From NCBI GenBank assembly GCA_014804905.1, contig JAAUYX010000041.1:6814-19437 (forward strand): 12,624 nucleotides of DNA, given 5' to 3'. The notes beneath the pieces were generated by a model. It was given only the letters and a program-made list of their open reading frames with translations. It searched no databases and had not been told where the DNA came from. The stretch's first letter is position 1. Each line of letters opens with the position of its first letter. This DNA is from Desulfovibrio sp. (GTDB lineage: Bacteria; Desulfobacterota; Desulfovibrionia; Desulfovibrionales; Desulfovibrionaceae). Made by a program: the position numbers and the translations under genes. Positions 6,962-12,624 of this stretch are shown in pieces.

Positions 6962-9046
6962 ATGGCGACCTTTGTGCTGGAGATTGGCAGCGAGGAACTG
7001 CCCGCGCGTTTCCTCCCCGGCGAGGAGGCCGAGCTCACCGCCCGCATGTCGGCCGCGCTGGACAAGGCCGGCCTTGCGTACGGGAATCTGCGCGTCATGA
7101 GCACGCCCAGGCGCGCGGTGGTCATGGTGGAGGAGCTGGACCCGGTGCAGCGGGAGCGCGAGGAAGTCATGGTCGGGCCGCCCGCGCGCGTGGCCTACGG
7201 GCCCGACGGCGCGCCCACCAAGGCGCTCGAAAGTTTCGCCCGCGCGAACGGCGTGGACGCCGCCGAGGTCTTCCGCACCGAGACCGAAAAGGGCGAATAT
7301 GTGGCCGTGAAGAAGCGCAGCGGCGGCGCGGCGGCAAGCGACCTTCTGGCCGAGATTTGCCCGGAGGTCATCCAGAGCCTGCCCTTTGCCAAGCGGATGC
7401 GCTGGGGCGCGCATACGCTCGCCTATGCGCGGCCCCTGCGCTGGGTGCTCGCGCTGCTCGACGGCGAGGTGGTGCCCTTCACGGTAGGGCATCTTGCCTC
7501 CGGCCGGGAGACATGGGGCCACCGCGTCCACGGCGAGGGGCCCCACAAGGTGCCTTCCGCGGCCGACTATGTGGCCGTTGCGGAAAGCGCGGGGGGCATC
7601 GTGGTGGACCCGGCAAAGCGCCGCGAGATCATCATCGAGGGCGGCAATGCCCAGGCCGCGGCGGTGGGCGGCACGGTCGTGTGGAAGGAGAGCCTGCTCG
7701 ACGAGGTGCAGGGCCTGGTGGAGCATCCCGTGCCCCTGCTCGCGGATTTTGACCCGGCCTATCTCGAAGTGCCCGCGGAAGTGCTTTTGACGAGCATGGA
7801 GAGCCACCAGAAGAGCTTCGGCATCCGCGGCGCCGACGGCGCGCTCCTGCCGCATTTCCTCACCGTGCTCAACCTGAGCCCGCGCGACATGGCGACGGTC
7901 AAGCGCGGCTGGGAGAGGGTGCTCCGCGCCCGCCTCGAGGACGCGCGCTTTTTCTGGCGCGCGGATTCGCGCGAGAGCTTCGACACCTGGCTTGAAAAGC
8001 TCGACCACGTCATCTTCATCGGTCCCCTGGGGAGCATGGGCGACAAGACCCGGCGCCTCGAGGCGCTCTGCCGCTGGCTCGCCGAGCGCGTGCCCGGTGC
8101 GGATGCCGCGCTCGCCGCGCGGGCCGGGCGGCTCTCCAAGGCCGACCTCGTGAGCGGCATGGTGGGCGAGTTCGACACCCTCCAGGGCATCATGGGCGGC
8201 ATCTACGCAGCCAACAAGGGCGAAGCCCCCGAAGTGGCCCAGGCCCTGAAGGAGCAGTACCTGCCCGCGGGCCCGGAGACGCCCGTGCCGCAAAGCCTCA
8301 CCGGGGCGCTCCTCTCCATCGCCGACAAGGCGGACACTCTGGCCGGCTGCTTCGGCCTGAACATGATACCCACGGGAGCGGCCGACCCCAACGGGCTTCG
8401 GCGTTGCGCGCTCGGCATCATCCGCATCCTTCTGGCCTTCGACCTGCACCTCGATGTGCGCGCGCTCTTCGCCAAGGCGCGGGAGCTCTATGGCGAACGC
8501 CGCTGGAAGCTCTCGCCCGAGGTGGCGCTGGATAAGCTCATGGAGTTCTTCCGCGGGCGCCTGCGCCAGTATTTCGTGAGCCAGGGCGACGATACGGTGC
8601 TCGTGGACGCGGCGCTCGGCGCGGGCGTGGACGATGTGCCCGCGTGCGCGGCGCGCGTTCATGCGCTCGCGGCCTTTGTGCGCGGGGCGGAAAACCAGGG
8701 CGCGCTCCTTGCCTTCAAGCGCGTGGACAATATCCTCCGCAAGCAGGCTGCCAGGGCCGACATTCCCGATGCGTGGGATGAGGCCCTGTTGCAGGAGCCC
8801 GCGGAGAAGGCCCTGGCTTCGGCCCTCGCCGAGGGGCTGCCCGGTGTGGACGCGGCGCTCGCCGCAGGCGACATGGCCGGGGCGCTGGCCCGGCTTGCGG
8901 CCCTCGGCCCGGCGGTGGACGCCTTTTTTGACGGCGTCATGGTCATGGCCGAGGATGCGGCCGTGCGCCGCAACCGTCTCGCCCTGCTGCAGGCGCTGGG
9001 CGGCCGCGTGGCCCGCGTGGCCGACATTGCGGCGCTCCAGATATAG
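6962..9046 (+). CDS. glyS: Glycyl-tRNA synthetase beta subunit
   Basis: GlyS binds tRNA-Gly, including its anticodon, and completes the alpha2beta2 synthetase with GlyQ. The 694 residues match the family length of about 690. It opens with the hallmark FVLEIGSEELPARFLP (4-19). Other conserved segments are RWGAHTLAYARPLRWVLAL (147-165), LLTSMESHQKSFGI (275-288), the HD-like core with LSKADLVSGMVGEFDTLQGI (391-410), ADKADTLAGCF (454-464) and PTGAADPNGLRR (470-481). The C-terminal DALR-type anticodon-binding domain covers about 590-690. The Shine-Dalgarno GGAGG (6951-6955) is inside the last codons of glyQ, so the genes are surely co-transcribed. A short inverted repeat over the stop (AGCGC 9045-9049, GCGCT 9056-9060) has no T-run and is not a good terminator. 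Confidence 0.98.
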   Translation: MATFVLEIGSEELPARFLPGEEAELTARMSAALDKAGLAYGNLRVMSTPRRAVVMVEELDPVQREREEVMVGPPARVAYGPDGAPTKALESFARANGVDAAEVFRTETEKGEYVAVKKRSGGAAASDLLAEICPEVIQSLPFAKRMRWGAHTLAYARPLRWVLALLDGEVVPFTVGHLASGRETWGHRVHGEGPHKVPSAADYVAVAESAGGIVVDPAKRREIIIEGGNAQAAAVGGTVVWKESLLDEVQGLVEHPVPLLADFDPAYLEVPAEVLLTSMESHQKSFGIRGADGALLPHFLTVLNLSPRDMATVKRGWERVLRARLEDARFFWRADSRESFDTWLEKLDHVIFIGPLGSMGDKTRRLEALCRWLAERVPGADAALAARAGRLSKADLVSGMVGEFDTLQGIMGGIYAANKGEAPEVAQALKEQYLPAGPETPVPQSLTGALLSIADKADTLAGCFGLNMIPTGAADPNGLRRCALGIIRILLAFDLHLDVRALFAKARELYGERRWKLSPEVALDKLMEFFRGRLRQYFVSQGDDTVLVDAALGAGVDDVPACAARVHALAAFVRGAENQGALLAFKRVDNILRKQAARADIPDAWDEALLQEPAEKALASALAEGLPGVDAALAAGDMAGALARLAALGPAVDAFFDGVMVMAEDAAVRRNRLALLQALGGRVARVADIAALQI

Positions 9047-9059
9047 CGCCCAAAAGCGC

Positions 9060-9088
9060 TTGACAAGCGCGCGGGATGCGGATAAGAA
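9060..9088 (+). promoter_or_regulatory. Sigma-70 promoter for rpsT
   Basis: A perfect -35 box TTGACA (9060-9065) is followed by a 17-base spacer and TAAGAA (9083-9088, with T, A and the fifth-position A matching). It begins 14 bases after the glyS stop and would start transcription near 9095, leaving a leader of about 100 bases before rpsT. Confidence 0.65.
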
Positions 9089-9094
9089 CCCTGT

Positions 9095-9196
9095 TTCGTA
9101 TTTCTGGCAACACCATCGCGGTCAAGACCGCGTGCGGAACGACAGATTGCGCGGGCTGGTCCCCGGCGGCGGCAGCGCAAGGAGTGGAGGAAGAAC
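9095..9196 (+). promoter_or_regulatory. Structured 5' leader of rpsT
   Basis: Two inverted repeats stand out. CGCGGT (9117-9122) pairs with ACCGCG (9127-9132) around a CAAG loop. TTGCGC (9147-9152) pairs with GCGCAA (9175-9180), enclosing a possible GCTGG/CCGGC inner stem, and ends next to the Shine-Dalgarno GGAGTGGAGG (9181-9190). S20 synthesis is known in E. coli to be feedback-controlled at translation, so this leader may be the control site; that role is inferred. Confidence 0.45.
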
Positions 9197-9466
9197 GTGG
9201 CCAATCATAAATCCGCCATCAAGCGGCACAAGCAGAGCCTCAAACGGGCCGCCCGCAACCGCGCCCAGCGCACCCGCGTCAAGAACGCCGTCAAGGACGT
9301 GCGCGCCGCCATCCAGGGCAACGACAAGAGCCTCGCGCAAAAGCAGCTGAGCGAAGCCTCCTCGGTGCTTGCCAAGGCCGCAGGCAAGGGCGCCGTGCAC
9401 TGGAAGAAGGCCGCCCGCAAGATTTCGCGCCTCGCCAGGGCCGTCAACGCCCTTGAGGCGGAGTAG
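9197..9466 (+). CDS. rpsT: 30S ribosomal protein S20
   Basis: S20 is a primary binder of 16S rRNA in the body of the 30S subunit. The 89-residue, very basic, all-helical product reads ANHKSAIKRHKQSLKRAARN at its start and ends ARKISRLARAVNALEAE, matching the family length of about 87-90. The start is GTG at 9197, with GGAGG (9186-9190) 6 bases upstream; no ATG is available, and the following residues begin exactly at the family N-terminus. E. coli rpsT also uses a non-ATG start (TTG), which is part of its translational control. It has its own promoter and leader after glyS and is followed within 62 bases by a tRNA gene with a separate promoter. Confidence 0.98.
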   Translation: MANHKSAIKRHKQSLKRAARNRAQRTRVKNAVKDVRAAIQGNDKSLAQKQLSEASSVLAKAAGKGAVHWKKAARKISRLARAVNALEAE

Positions 9467-9486
9467 GGCGCACGCCCGCAGATTTT
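9466..9486 (+). terminator. Weak possible terminator after rpsT
   Basis: GGGC (9466-9469) and GCCC (9474-9477) can form a 4-bp stem, followed 3 bases later by a T-rich run (TTTTT near 9482-9487). The stem is short and set back from the T-run. A competing repeat, CGCCCT (9448-9453) with AGGGCG (9465-9470), uses the same bases. Leaky termination at best. Confidence 0.25.
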
Positions 9487-9488
9487 TC

Positions 9489-9517
9489 TTGACAGCCCGC
9501 GCCGTCAGGAATAAAAA
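9489..9517 (+). promoter_or_regulatory. Sigma-70 promoter for the tRNA-Arg gene
   Basis: TTGACA (9489-9494, perfect -35), a 17-base spacer, then TAAAAA (9512-9517, 4 of 6 matches to TATAAT). The predicted start falls only a few bases before the tRNA 5' end at 9528, giving a very short precursor leader. Confidence 0.75.
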
Positions 9518-9527
9518 GTCCACTTAC

Positions 9528-9604
9528 GCGCCCGTAGCTCAGCTGGATAGAGCACCAGGCTACGAACCTGTAGGTCAGGAGTTCGAATCTCTTCGGGCGC
9601 GCCA
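9528..9604 (+). tRNA. tRNA-Arg, anticodon ACG, CCA encoded
   Basis: The cloverleaf reads directly: acceptor GCGCCCG (9528-9534) pairs with CGGGCGC (9594-9600); D stem GCTC/GAGC (9537-9540, 9550-9553); anticodon stem CCAGG (9555-9559) and CCTGT (9567-9571) around loop CTACGAA, with anticodon ACG at 9562-9564; T stem AGGAG/CTCTT with loop TTCGAAT (9582-9588); discriminator G73 at 9601 and genome-encoded CCA (9602-9604). A34 is normally deaminated to inosine by TadA, so it reads CGU, CGC and CGA; CGC is a very frequent arginine codon in the neighbouring genes. The outermost anticodon-stem pair is a C27-U43 mismatch, and the T stem has one G-U pair. Confidence 0.97.
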
Positions 9605-9612
9605 CTTTTCGA

Positions 9613-9646
9613 GGCGTCTGTGGTTTTTCCCGCAGACGCCTTTTTT
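9613..9646 (+). terminator. Intrinsic terminator of the tRNA-Arg transcript
   Basis: GGCGTCTGTGG (9613-9623) pairs with CCGCAGACGCC (9630-9640) in an 11-bp stem containing one T-G pair and a T-rich loop, followed at once by TTTTTT (9641-9646). It starts 9 bases after the tRNA CCA end and separates the translation block from purQ. Confidence 0.93.
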
Positions 9647-9709
9647 GCTGCCTGTGATTGGAAAACTTTTGGCGCTTCAGGGCTTGGCGCACCTCCGGCT
9701 CTTGCCGCG

Positions 9710-9738
9710 TTGACTTGCGGGGGGGAGGCGGCTACTCT
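9710..9738 (+). promoter_or_regulatory. Candidate sigma-70 promoter for purQ
   Basis: TTGACT (9710-9715, 5 of 6) and TACTCT (9733-9738, 3 of 6) are 17 bases apart. They lie downstream of the tRNA terminator and upstream of the purQ Shine-Dalgarno, in the 173-base gap, where a promoter is expected. No riboswitch-like structure or PurR-like operator was recognised in this gap. Confidence 0.5.
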
Positions 9739-9777
9739 GTTGTTCTTTCAGCGCATGGCAGCGGCAAGGAGAGGCTC

Positions 9778-10584
9778 ATGGCGTCCGTCAATACCCTCGT
9801 CATCACCGGCTACGGCACCAATTCCCATCTGGAGACCGCGCACACCGCGCGGCTGGCGGGCTCGGACCGGGCGGACGTGGTGCATTTTTCCGACCTGATT
9901 TCCGGTGACTGCCGCCTTTCTGACTATAATTTCCTCATTTTTCCCGGCGGCTTTCTGGATGGGGACGACCTCGGCGCCGCGCAGACGGCGGCCATGCGCT
10001 GGCGCTCGCTCAGCGACGCCGCGGGCAAGCCCCTGCTCCGGAGCCTTGAGGAATTTCTCGAGGCCGGGGGCCTTGTGCTCGGCATCTGCAATGGCTTCCA
10101 GCTCCTCGTCAAGCTGGGCGTGCTCCCGGCGCTGGACGGCGCGCGCTTCGAGCGCCAGGCCTCGCTCGGGCACAATGATTCGGCGCGTTTTGAGGACCGC
10201 TGGGTGAGGCTTGTGCCCAACCCTGAAAGCCCCTGCGTGTTCACGCGCGGCCTCGGCACGCTGGCCATGCCCGTGCGCCACGGCGAGGGCAAGCTCGTCT
10301 GCCGGGACGACGCCACGCTTGCGCGCATTGCGGCCGAAAACCTCATCGCGCTCCAGTATGCGGATGCGGAAGGGCGCCCCACGCAGGCATATCCCTGGAA
10401 TCCCAACGGTTCGCCGCTCGCCATCGCCGGGCTGACCGACCCCACGGGCCATGTGCTCGGGCTCATGCCGCATCCCGAGGCCTTCCACCACGTCACCAAT
10501 CATCCGGGCTGGACGCGCGGCGAGCTGGACCCGCCGGGAACCCTGCTTTTCGTCAACGCCGTGCGCTACCTGCGCGAGCACTAG
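9778..10584 (+). CDS. purQ: Phosphoribosylformylglycinamidine synthase, glutaminase subunit PurQ
   Basis: PurQ hydrolyses glutamine and passes ammonia to PurL, which turns FGAR into FGAM in purine synthesis. The 268-residue class I glutamine amidotransferase has the oxyanion strand FPGGF (55-59) followed by DGDDLGAA, the nucleophile elbow GICNGFQLL (Cys104), HGEGKLVCRDD (168-178), NPNGSP (208-213) and the catalytic pair in MPHPE (His232, Glu234). By eye it resembles both separate PurQ and the C-terminal domain of large fused PurL. ATG 9778 is preceded by AGGAG (9767-9771) at 6 bases; the frame is open from a TTG at 9658, but that would run across the promoter and is rejected. purL and purS are not in the window. 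The NIF3-family gene follows after 20 bases with no terminator between. Confidence 0.93.
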   Translation: MASVNTLVITGYGTNSHLETAHTARLAGSDRADVVHFSDLISGDCRLSDYNFLIFPGGFLDGDDLGAAQTAAMRWRSLSDAAGKPLLRSLEEFLEAGGLVLGICNGFQLLVKLGVLPALDGARFERQASLGHNDSARFEDRWVRLVPNPESPCVFTRGLGTLAMPVRHGEGKLVCRDDATLARIAAENLIALQYADAEGRPTQAYPWNPNGSPLAIAGLTDPTGHVLGLMPHPEAFHHVTNHPGWTRGELDPPGTLLFVNAVRYLREH

Positions 10585-10604
10585 GCCGGGACCTTTGGGA
10601 ATTT

Positions 10605-11414
10605 ATGCAACTTTCGGAAATCATTAGCGGTATTGAGCGCATCGCCAGACCCGGCACCGCCGCCTCCTGGGACAGGTCGGGCCTGCAGGTGGCGTCCGAA
10701 CGCAGCGAGGTCACGCGCCTCGCCGTCTGCCTGGACCCGACGCCCGCCTCGGTGCGCCGCGCGCTGGACGCCGGCGCCGACTGCATCCTGAGCCATCATC
10801 CGCTCTCGCTCTCGCCGGACCTGCCCTGCCGACTGGACAGCTACCGCGAGGTGCTGCGCCTCTTGCTCTGCGCGGATGTGCCGCTCTATGCCGCGCACAC
10901 CACGCTGGATGTGAACAGCACAGGCCCCGCCGCCTGGCTCGCGGACGAGCTCGGGCTCGGCAATCGCGCGGTGCTCGAGGTCGTGGCCCCGCCCGCGGCT
11001 CCGGGGGGCCTGCCCACGGGCTACGGCCTTGCGGGCGACCTGCCGGAAGCTCTCGATTTCGCCGCCTTCAACGCCCTGTTGTCGCGCCTGCTGGGCTTTG
11101 AAGGGGGGACGGTCTGCGGCCCCGTGCCGCCCCGTGTGGAGCGCGTGGCCTATTGCACGGGTTCGGGCTCGTCGCTGTGGCAGGAGGCGCTTGCCACGGG
11201 CGCGCAGCTTTTCATTACGGGCGACGTCAAGTACCATACCGCGCTGGACACCCGCATCGGCATCCTCGATGTGGGGCATCACAGCCTTGAGGAAGAAATG
11301 ATGCGCCGCATGGGCCTTGAGCTCGCGGCCATGTTTGCCGGGGTGGATGTCATCTTTGTGGCTTCGGCATCCCCCTTGCGCCCGCGCCAGGCGTGCGCCG
11401 CACCGGCTTTGTGA
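10605..11414 (+). CDS. NIF3/YbgI (GTP cyclohydrolase I type 2-like) family metalloprotein
   Basis: NIF3-family proteins are widespread dinuclear-metal proteins that form toroidal hexamers; the true substrate is unsettled, and the 'GTP cyclohydrolase I type 2' label should be treated with care. The 269-residue product has the family start (ASWDRSGLQV, 20-29) and all metal ligands expected from E. coli YbgI: SHHPL (His64, His65), AAHTTLDV (Asp102) and DVGHHSLEE (His225, Glu229). FITGDVKYH (203-211) is also typical. The last residues (ASASPLRPRQACAAPAL) are an unconserved tail. There is no PII-like insert of the larger (about 370-residue) NIF3 form. ATG 10605 has only a weak GGGA about 4 bases upstream, so expression may depend on coupling to purQ. 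The zinc-ribbon gene follows after 15 bases, a pairing seen in many bacteria. Confidence 0.92.
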   Translation: MQLSEIISGIERIARPGTAASWDRSGLQVASERSEVTRLAVCLDPTPASVRRALDAGADCILSHHPLSLSPDLPCRLDSYREVLRLLLCADVPLYAAHTTLDVNSTGPAAWLADELGLGNRAVLEVVAPPAAPGGLPTGYGLAGDLPEALDFAAFNALLSRLLGFEGGTVCGPVPPRVERVAYCTGSGSSLWQEALATGAQLFITGDVKYHTALDTRIGILDVGHHSLEEEMMRRMGLELAAMFAGVDVIFVASASPLRPRQACAAPAL

Positions 11415-11429
11415 GAGAGGAGGAACGCC

Positions 11430-12245
11430 ATGAGCGATGCCGTGTATCTGGACCAGATTCAACAACTTGTCGAACTCCAGAAAGTGGACGACGAAATCTT
11501 TGCCGTGCGCCAGGAGCTTGAGGCCGCGCCCCGCCAGCTTGAGGACCTCGAGCGGCGCTTTGCCGCCTCGGAAGCGCGCCGGGCGCGCGTGCTGGACAAG
11601 CTGTCGCACCTGCAGGAGCAGAAAAAGCGTCTCTCGCTGGAAATCGACGACGATTCCGCCCGCATCAAGAAGAGCAAGAACAAGCTCATGCAGGTGGAAA
11701 ATACGCGCGAATACCATGCCATGATGCGCGAAATGGACAGCATGGAGAAAATCAACCGCACGCGCGAGGAAGAAAAGCTCACCCTGCTGGAAGAATTGCA
11801 GAACCAGGAGAAGGCCCTGGCGGTGTGCGAGGAGGAACACGGCGCGCTCAAGGCCGAGCTGGACGCCGCGCGCTCCGGCCTCGACGCCCGCCTGGACCAG
11901 GCCCGCGCTAAGCTCGAGAAGCTGAGCAGCAAGCGCGAGACCGTGGGCAAGGCCATCCCGCGCCCGGTTTTCATGCGCTATGAATTCATCCGCAAGCGCC
12001 TCGAGCATCCGGTCATCGTGGCCGTGCGCGAGGGCGTGTGCTCGGGCTGCAATATCGCCGTGCCGCCGCAGGCCTTCATCGACCTCCAGCGCGGCCAGCA
12101 GATTCAGAGCTGCCCCAACTGCCAGCGCCTCATCTTCTGGTGCGAGCATTTTGAGGAGGCGAGGCCCAAGGAAGCCGCCAAAGCCGAGGCGCCCGCCGAG
12201 GCTTCCGAGCCCGCCGAGGCCCCGGAAGAGGCAGCGGCCGAATAG
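11430..12245 (+). CDS. Coiled-coil zinc-ribbon protein (zf-RING_7, HP0958/CT398-like)
   Basis: The 271-residue protein has a long charged coiled coil (about residues 8-172, rich in L, E, K and R heptads), the conserved turn VENTREYHAMMREMDSME (89-106), then a four-cysteine zinc ribbon: CSGCN (Cys204, Cys207) and CPNC (Cys228, Cys231), with PVIVAVREGVCSGC leading in. This is the zf-RING_7 layout of Helicobacter HP0958 (FlgZ), which binds RpoN and flagellin mRNA, and Chlamydia CT398 (CdsZ). Whether this homologue does either is unknown; a role as a nucleic-acid or protein adaptor is inferred. The C-terminus (244-271) is an EA/PA-rich acidic tail, likely disordered. ATG 11430 has a strong AGGAGG (11418-11423) at 6 bases. 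It lies between the NIF3 gene and rnpB. Confidence 0.9.
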   Translation: MSDAVYLDQIQQLVELQKVDDEIFAVRQELEAAPRQLEDLERRFAASEARRARVLDKLSHLQEQKKRLSLEIDDDSARIKKSKNKLMQVENTREYHAMMREMDSMEKINRTREEEKLTLLEELQNQEKALAVCEEEHGALKAELDAARSGLDARLDQARAKLEKLSSKRETVGKAIPRPVFMRYEFIRKRLEHPVIVAVREGVCSGCNIAVPPQAFIDLQRGQQIQSCPNCQRLIFWCEHFEEARPKEAAKAEAPAEASEPAEAPEEAAAE

Positions 12246-12295
12246 AGAGGCGGAAAAAGGCGGGGGCCGCGCCTTGTGAACTATCGGCCGCGCAC

Positions 12296-12624
12296 GGGAG
12301 CCGGACAGACCGTCGCTGCGGACGTAGGCACGCGCCTGCGTCCGGGGAGGAAAGTCCGGGCTCCGCAGGGCAGGACGCTGGGCAATACCCAGGGGGGGCG
12401 ACCCCCGGACAGCGCCACAGAAAGCAAACCGCCGCGCGCCGCGCGGTAAGGGTGAAACGGTGGGGCAAGAGCCCACCAGATGTCGCGGTGACGCGACATG
12501 CTCGGCATACCCCGTCCGGAGCAAGACCAAATAGGGAAGGAGGCCGGCCCGGCCCATGCCTTCCGGGTAGGTTGCTTGAGGGCGCGGGCAACCGCGCTCC
12601 TAGAGGAATGACGGTCACTGCGCC
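12296..12624 (+). ncRNA. rnpB: RNase P RNA, class A (3' end outside window)
   Basis: This is the catalytic RNA that removes 5' leaders from tRNA precursors. Visible parts, by comparison with E. coli M1 RNA: a P3-type hairpin GGACGTAGGC/GCCTGCGTCC (about 12320-12343); conserved region I and P4 5' strand GAGGAAAGTCCGGGCTCC (from 12346); P8 hairpin CTGGG/CCCAG (12378-12392); P9 hairpin GGGGG/CCCCC with GCGA tetraloop (12393-12406); AAAGCAAACCGCC (from 12421); GGTAAGGGTGAAACGG; P12 hairpin ATGTCGCG/CGCGACAT with GTGA tetraloop (12480-12499); GGAGCAAGACCAAATAGGG; P15 stem GGAAGG/CCTTCC (12535-12564); GGGTAGGTTGCTTGAG; and TAGAGGAATGACGGTCACTG. The 3' strand of P4 (ACAGAACCCGGCTTA in E. coli) and the terminator are past the window end. 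The 5' end is approximate. No convincing promoter is seen in the 50 bases before it. The P15 loop has no GGU. Confidence 0.96.

Noticed and set aside
5954..8662. Open frame of about 900 codons on the minus strand across glyQ and glyS
   Set aside because: It lies exactly antisense to two certain genes and reads as His/Ala/Gly/Arg-rich composition with no recognisable domain. High GC keeps stop codons rare in this frame.
9045..9060. Hairpin AGCGC/GCGCT over the glyS stop as a terminator
   Set aside because: Only 5 bp and followed by TGACAAG rather than a T-run; it overlaps the rpsT -35 box.
9658..9777. Upstream TTG start for purQ
   Set aside because: The added 40 residues have no family match and would cover the likely promoter; ATG 9778 has a good ribosome binding site.
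12265..12293. 8-base direct repeat GGCCGCGC (12265-12272 and 12286-12293) before rnpB
   Set aside because: Too short and too GC-rich to separate from chance; no known site recognised.
10581..12557. Open frame of 658 codons on the minus strand opposite the NIF3 and zinc-ribbon genes and rnpB
   Set aside because: Shadow of two supported genes plus a structured RNA; no domain and no plausible start signal.
1..12624. Mobile elements, CRISPR, prophage, toxin-antitoxin or defence genes
   Set aside because: Every supported gene is a known core family, no repeat arrays or terminal inverted repeats are seen, and the tRNA 3' end is not followed by an integrase or a duplicated attachment sequence.

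Overview
The window is a GC-rich (about two thirds G+C by eye), densely packed stretch of bacterial chromosome in which every gene lies on the + strand. The gene set and protein features (two-subunit glycyl-tRNA synthetase, RodZ, SurA, a stand-alone PurQ, a class A RNase P RNA, diderm-type lipoprotein and periplasmic signals) fit a Gram-negative of the Desulfovibrionaceae type. That assignment is inferred from general resemblance, not from a search. No mobile element, CRISPR array, prophage gene or phage-defence gene is visible, and composition does not change along the window. It reads as a core housekeeping region.

Region 1 (1-6021) looks like one operon: the C-terminal half of mfd (transcription-repair coupling factor, cut by the window start), a SurA-like lipoprotein, surA (periplasmic parvulin chaperone), rodZ (cell-shape membrane protein) and recO (recombinational repair). 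mfd/lipoprotein and rodZ/recO overlap by 4 bases (ATGA, GTGA), which suggests translational coupling. A compact hairpin with a T6 run sits on the recO stop codon and either ends this unit or acts as an attenuator before the next.

Region 2 (6077-9604) is translation: glyQ and glyS (alpha and beta subunits of glycyl-tRNA synthetase, 3 bp apart), then rpsT (ribosomal protein S20) behind its own promoter and a roughly 100-base structured leader, then a tRNA-Arg(ACG) gene with its own promoter, encoded CCA and a strong intrinsic terminator (9613-9646).

Region 3 (9710-12624) starts with a promoter and purQ (glutaminase of FGAM synthase), followed closely by a NIF3-family metalloprotein and a coiled-coil/zinc-ribbon protein of the HP0958/CT398 type, and ends in rnpB, the RNase P RNA, whose 3' end is outside the window.

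There is no gene-free stretch above 300 bases; the longest is 173 bases, between the tRNA and purQ. I did not find an undescribed system. The points worth a second look are small: the terminator/attenuator before glyQS, an RNase P RNA whose P15 loop lacks the usual GGU, the structured rpsT leader, a cysteine-bearing SurA-like lipoprotein without a recognisable rotamase signature, and a stem mismatch in the tRNA.
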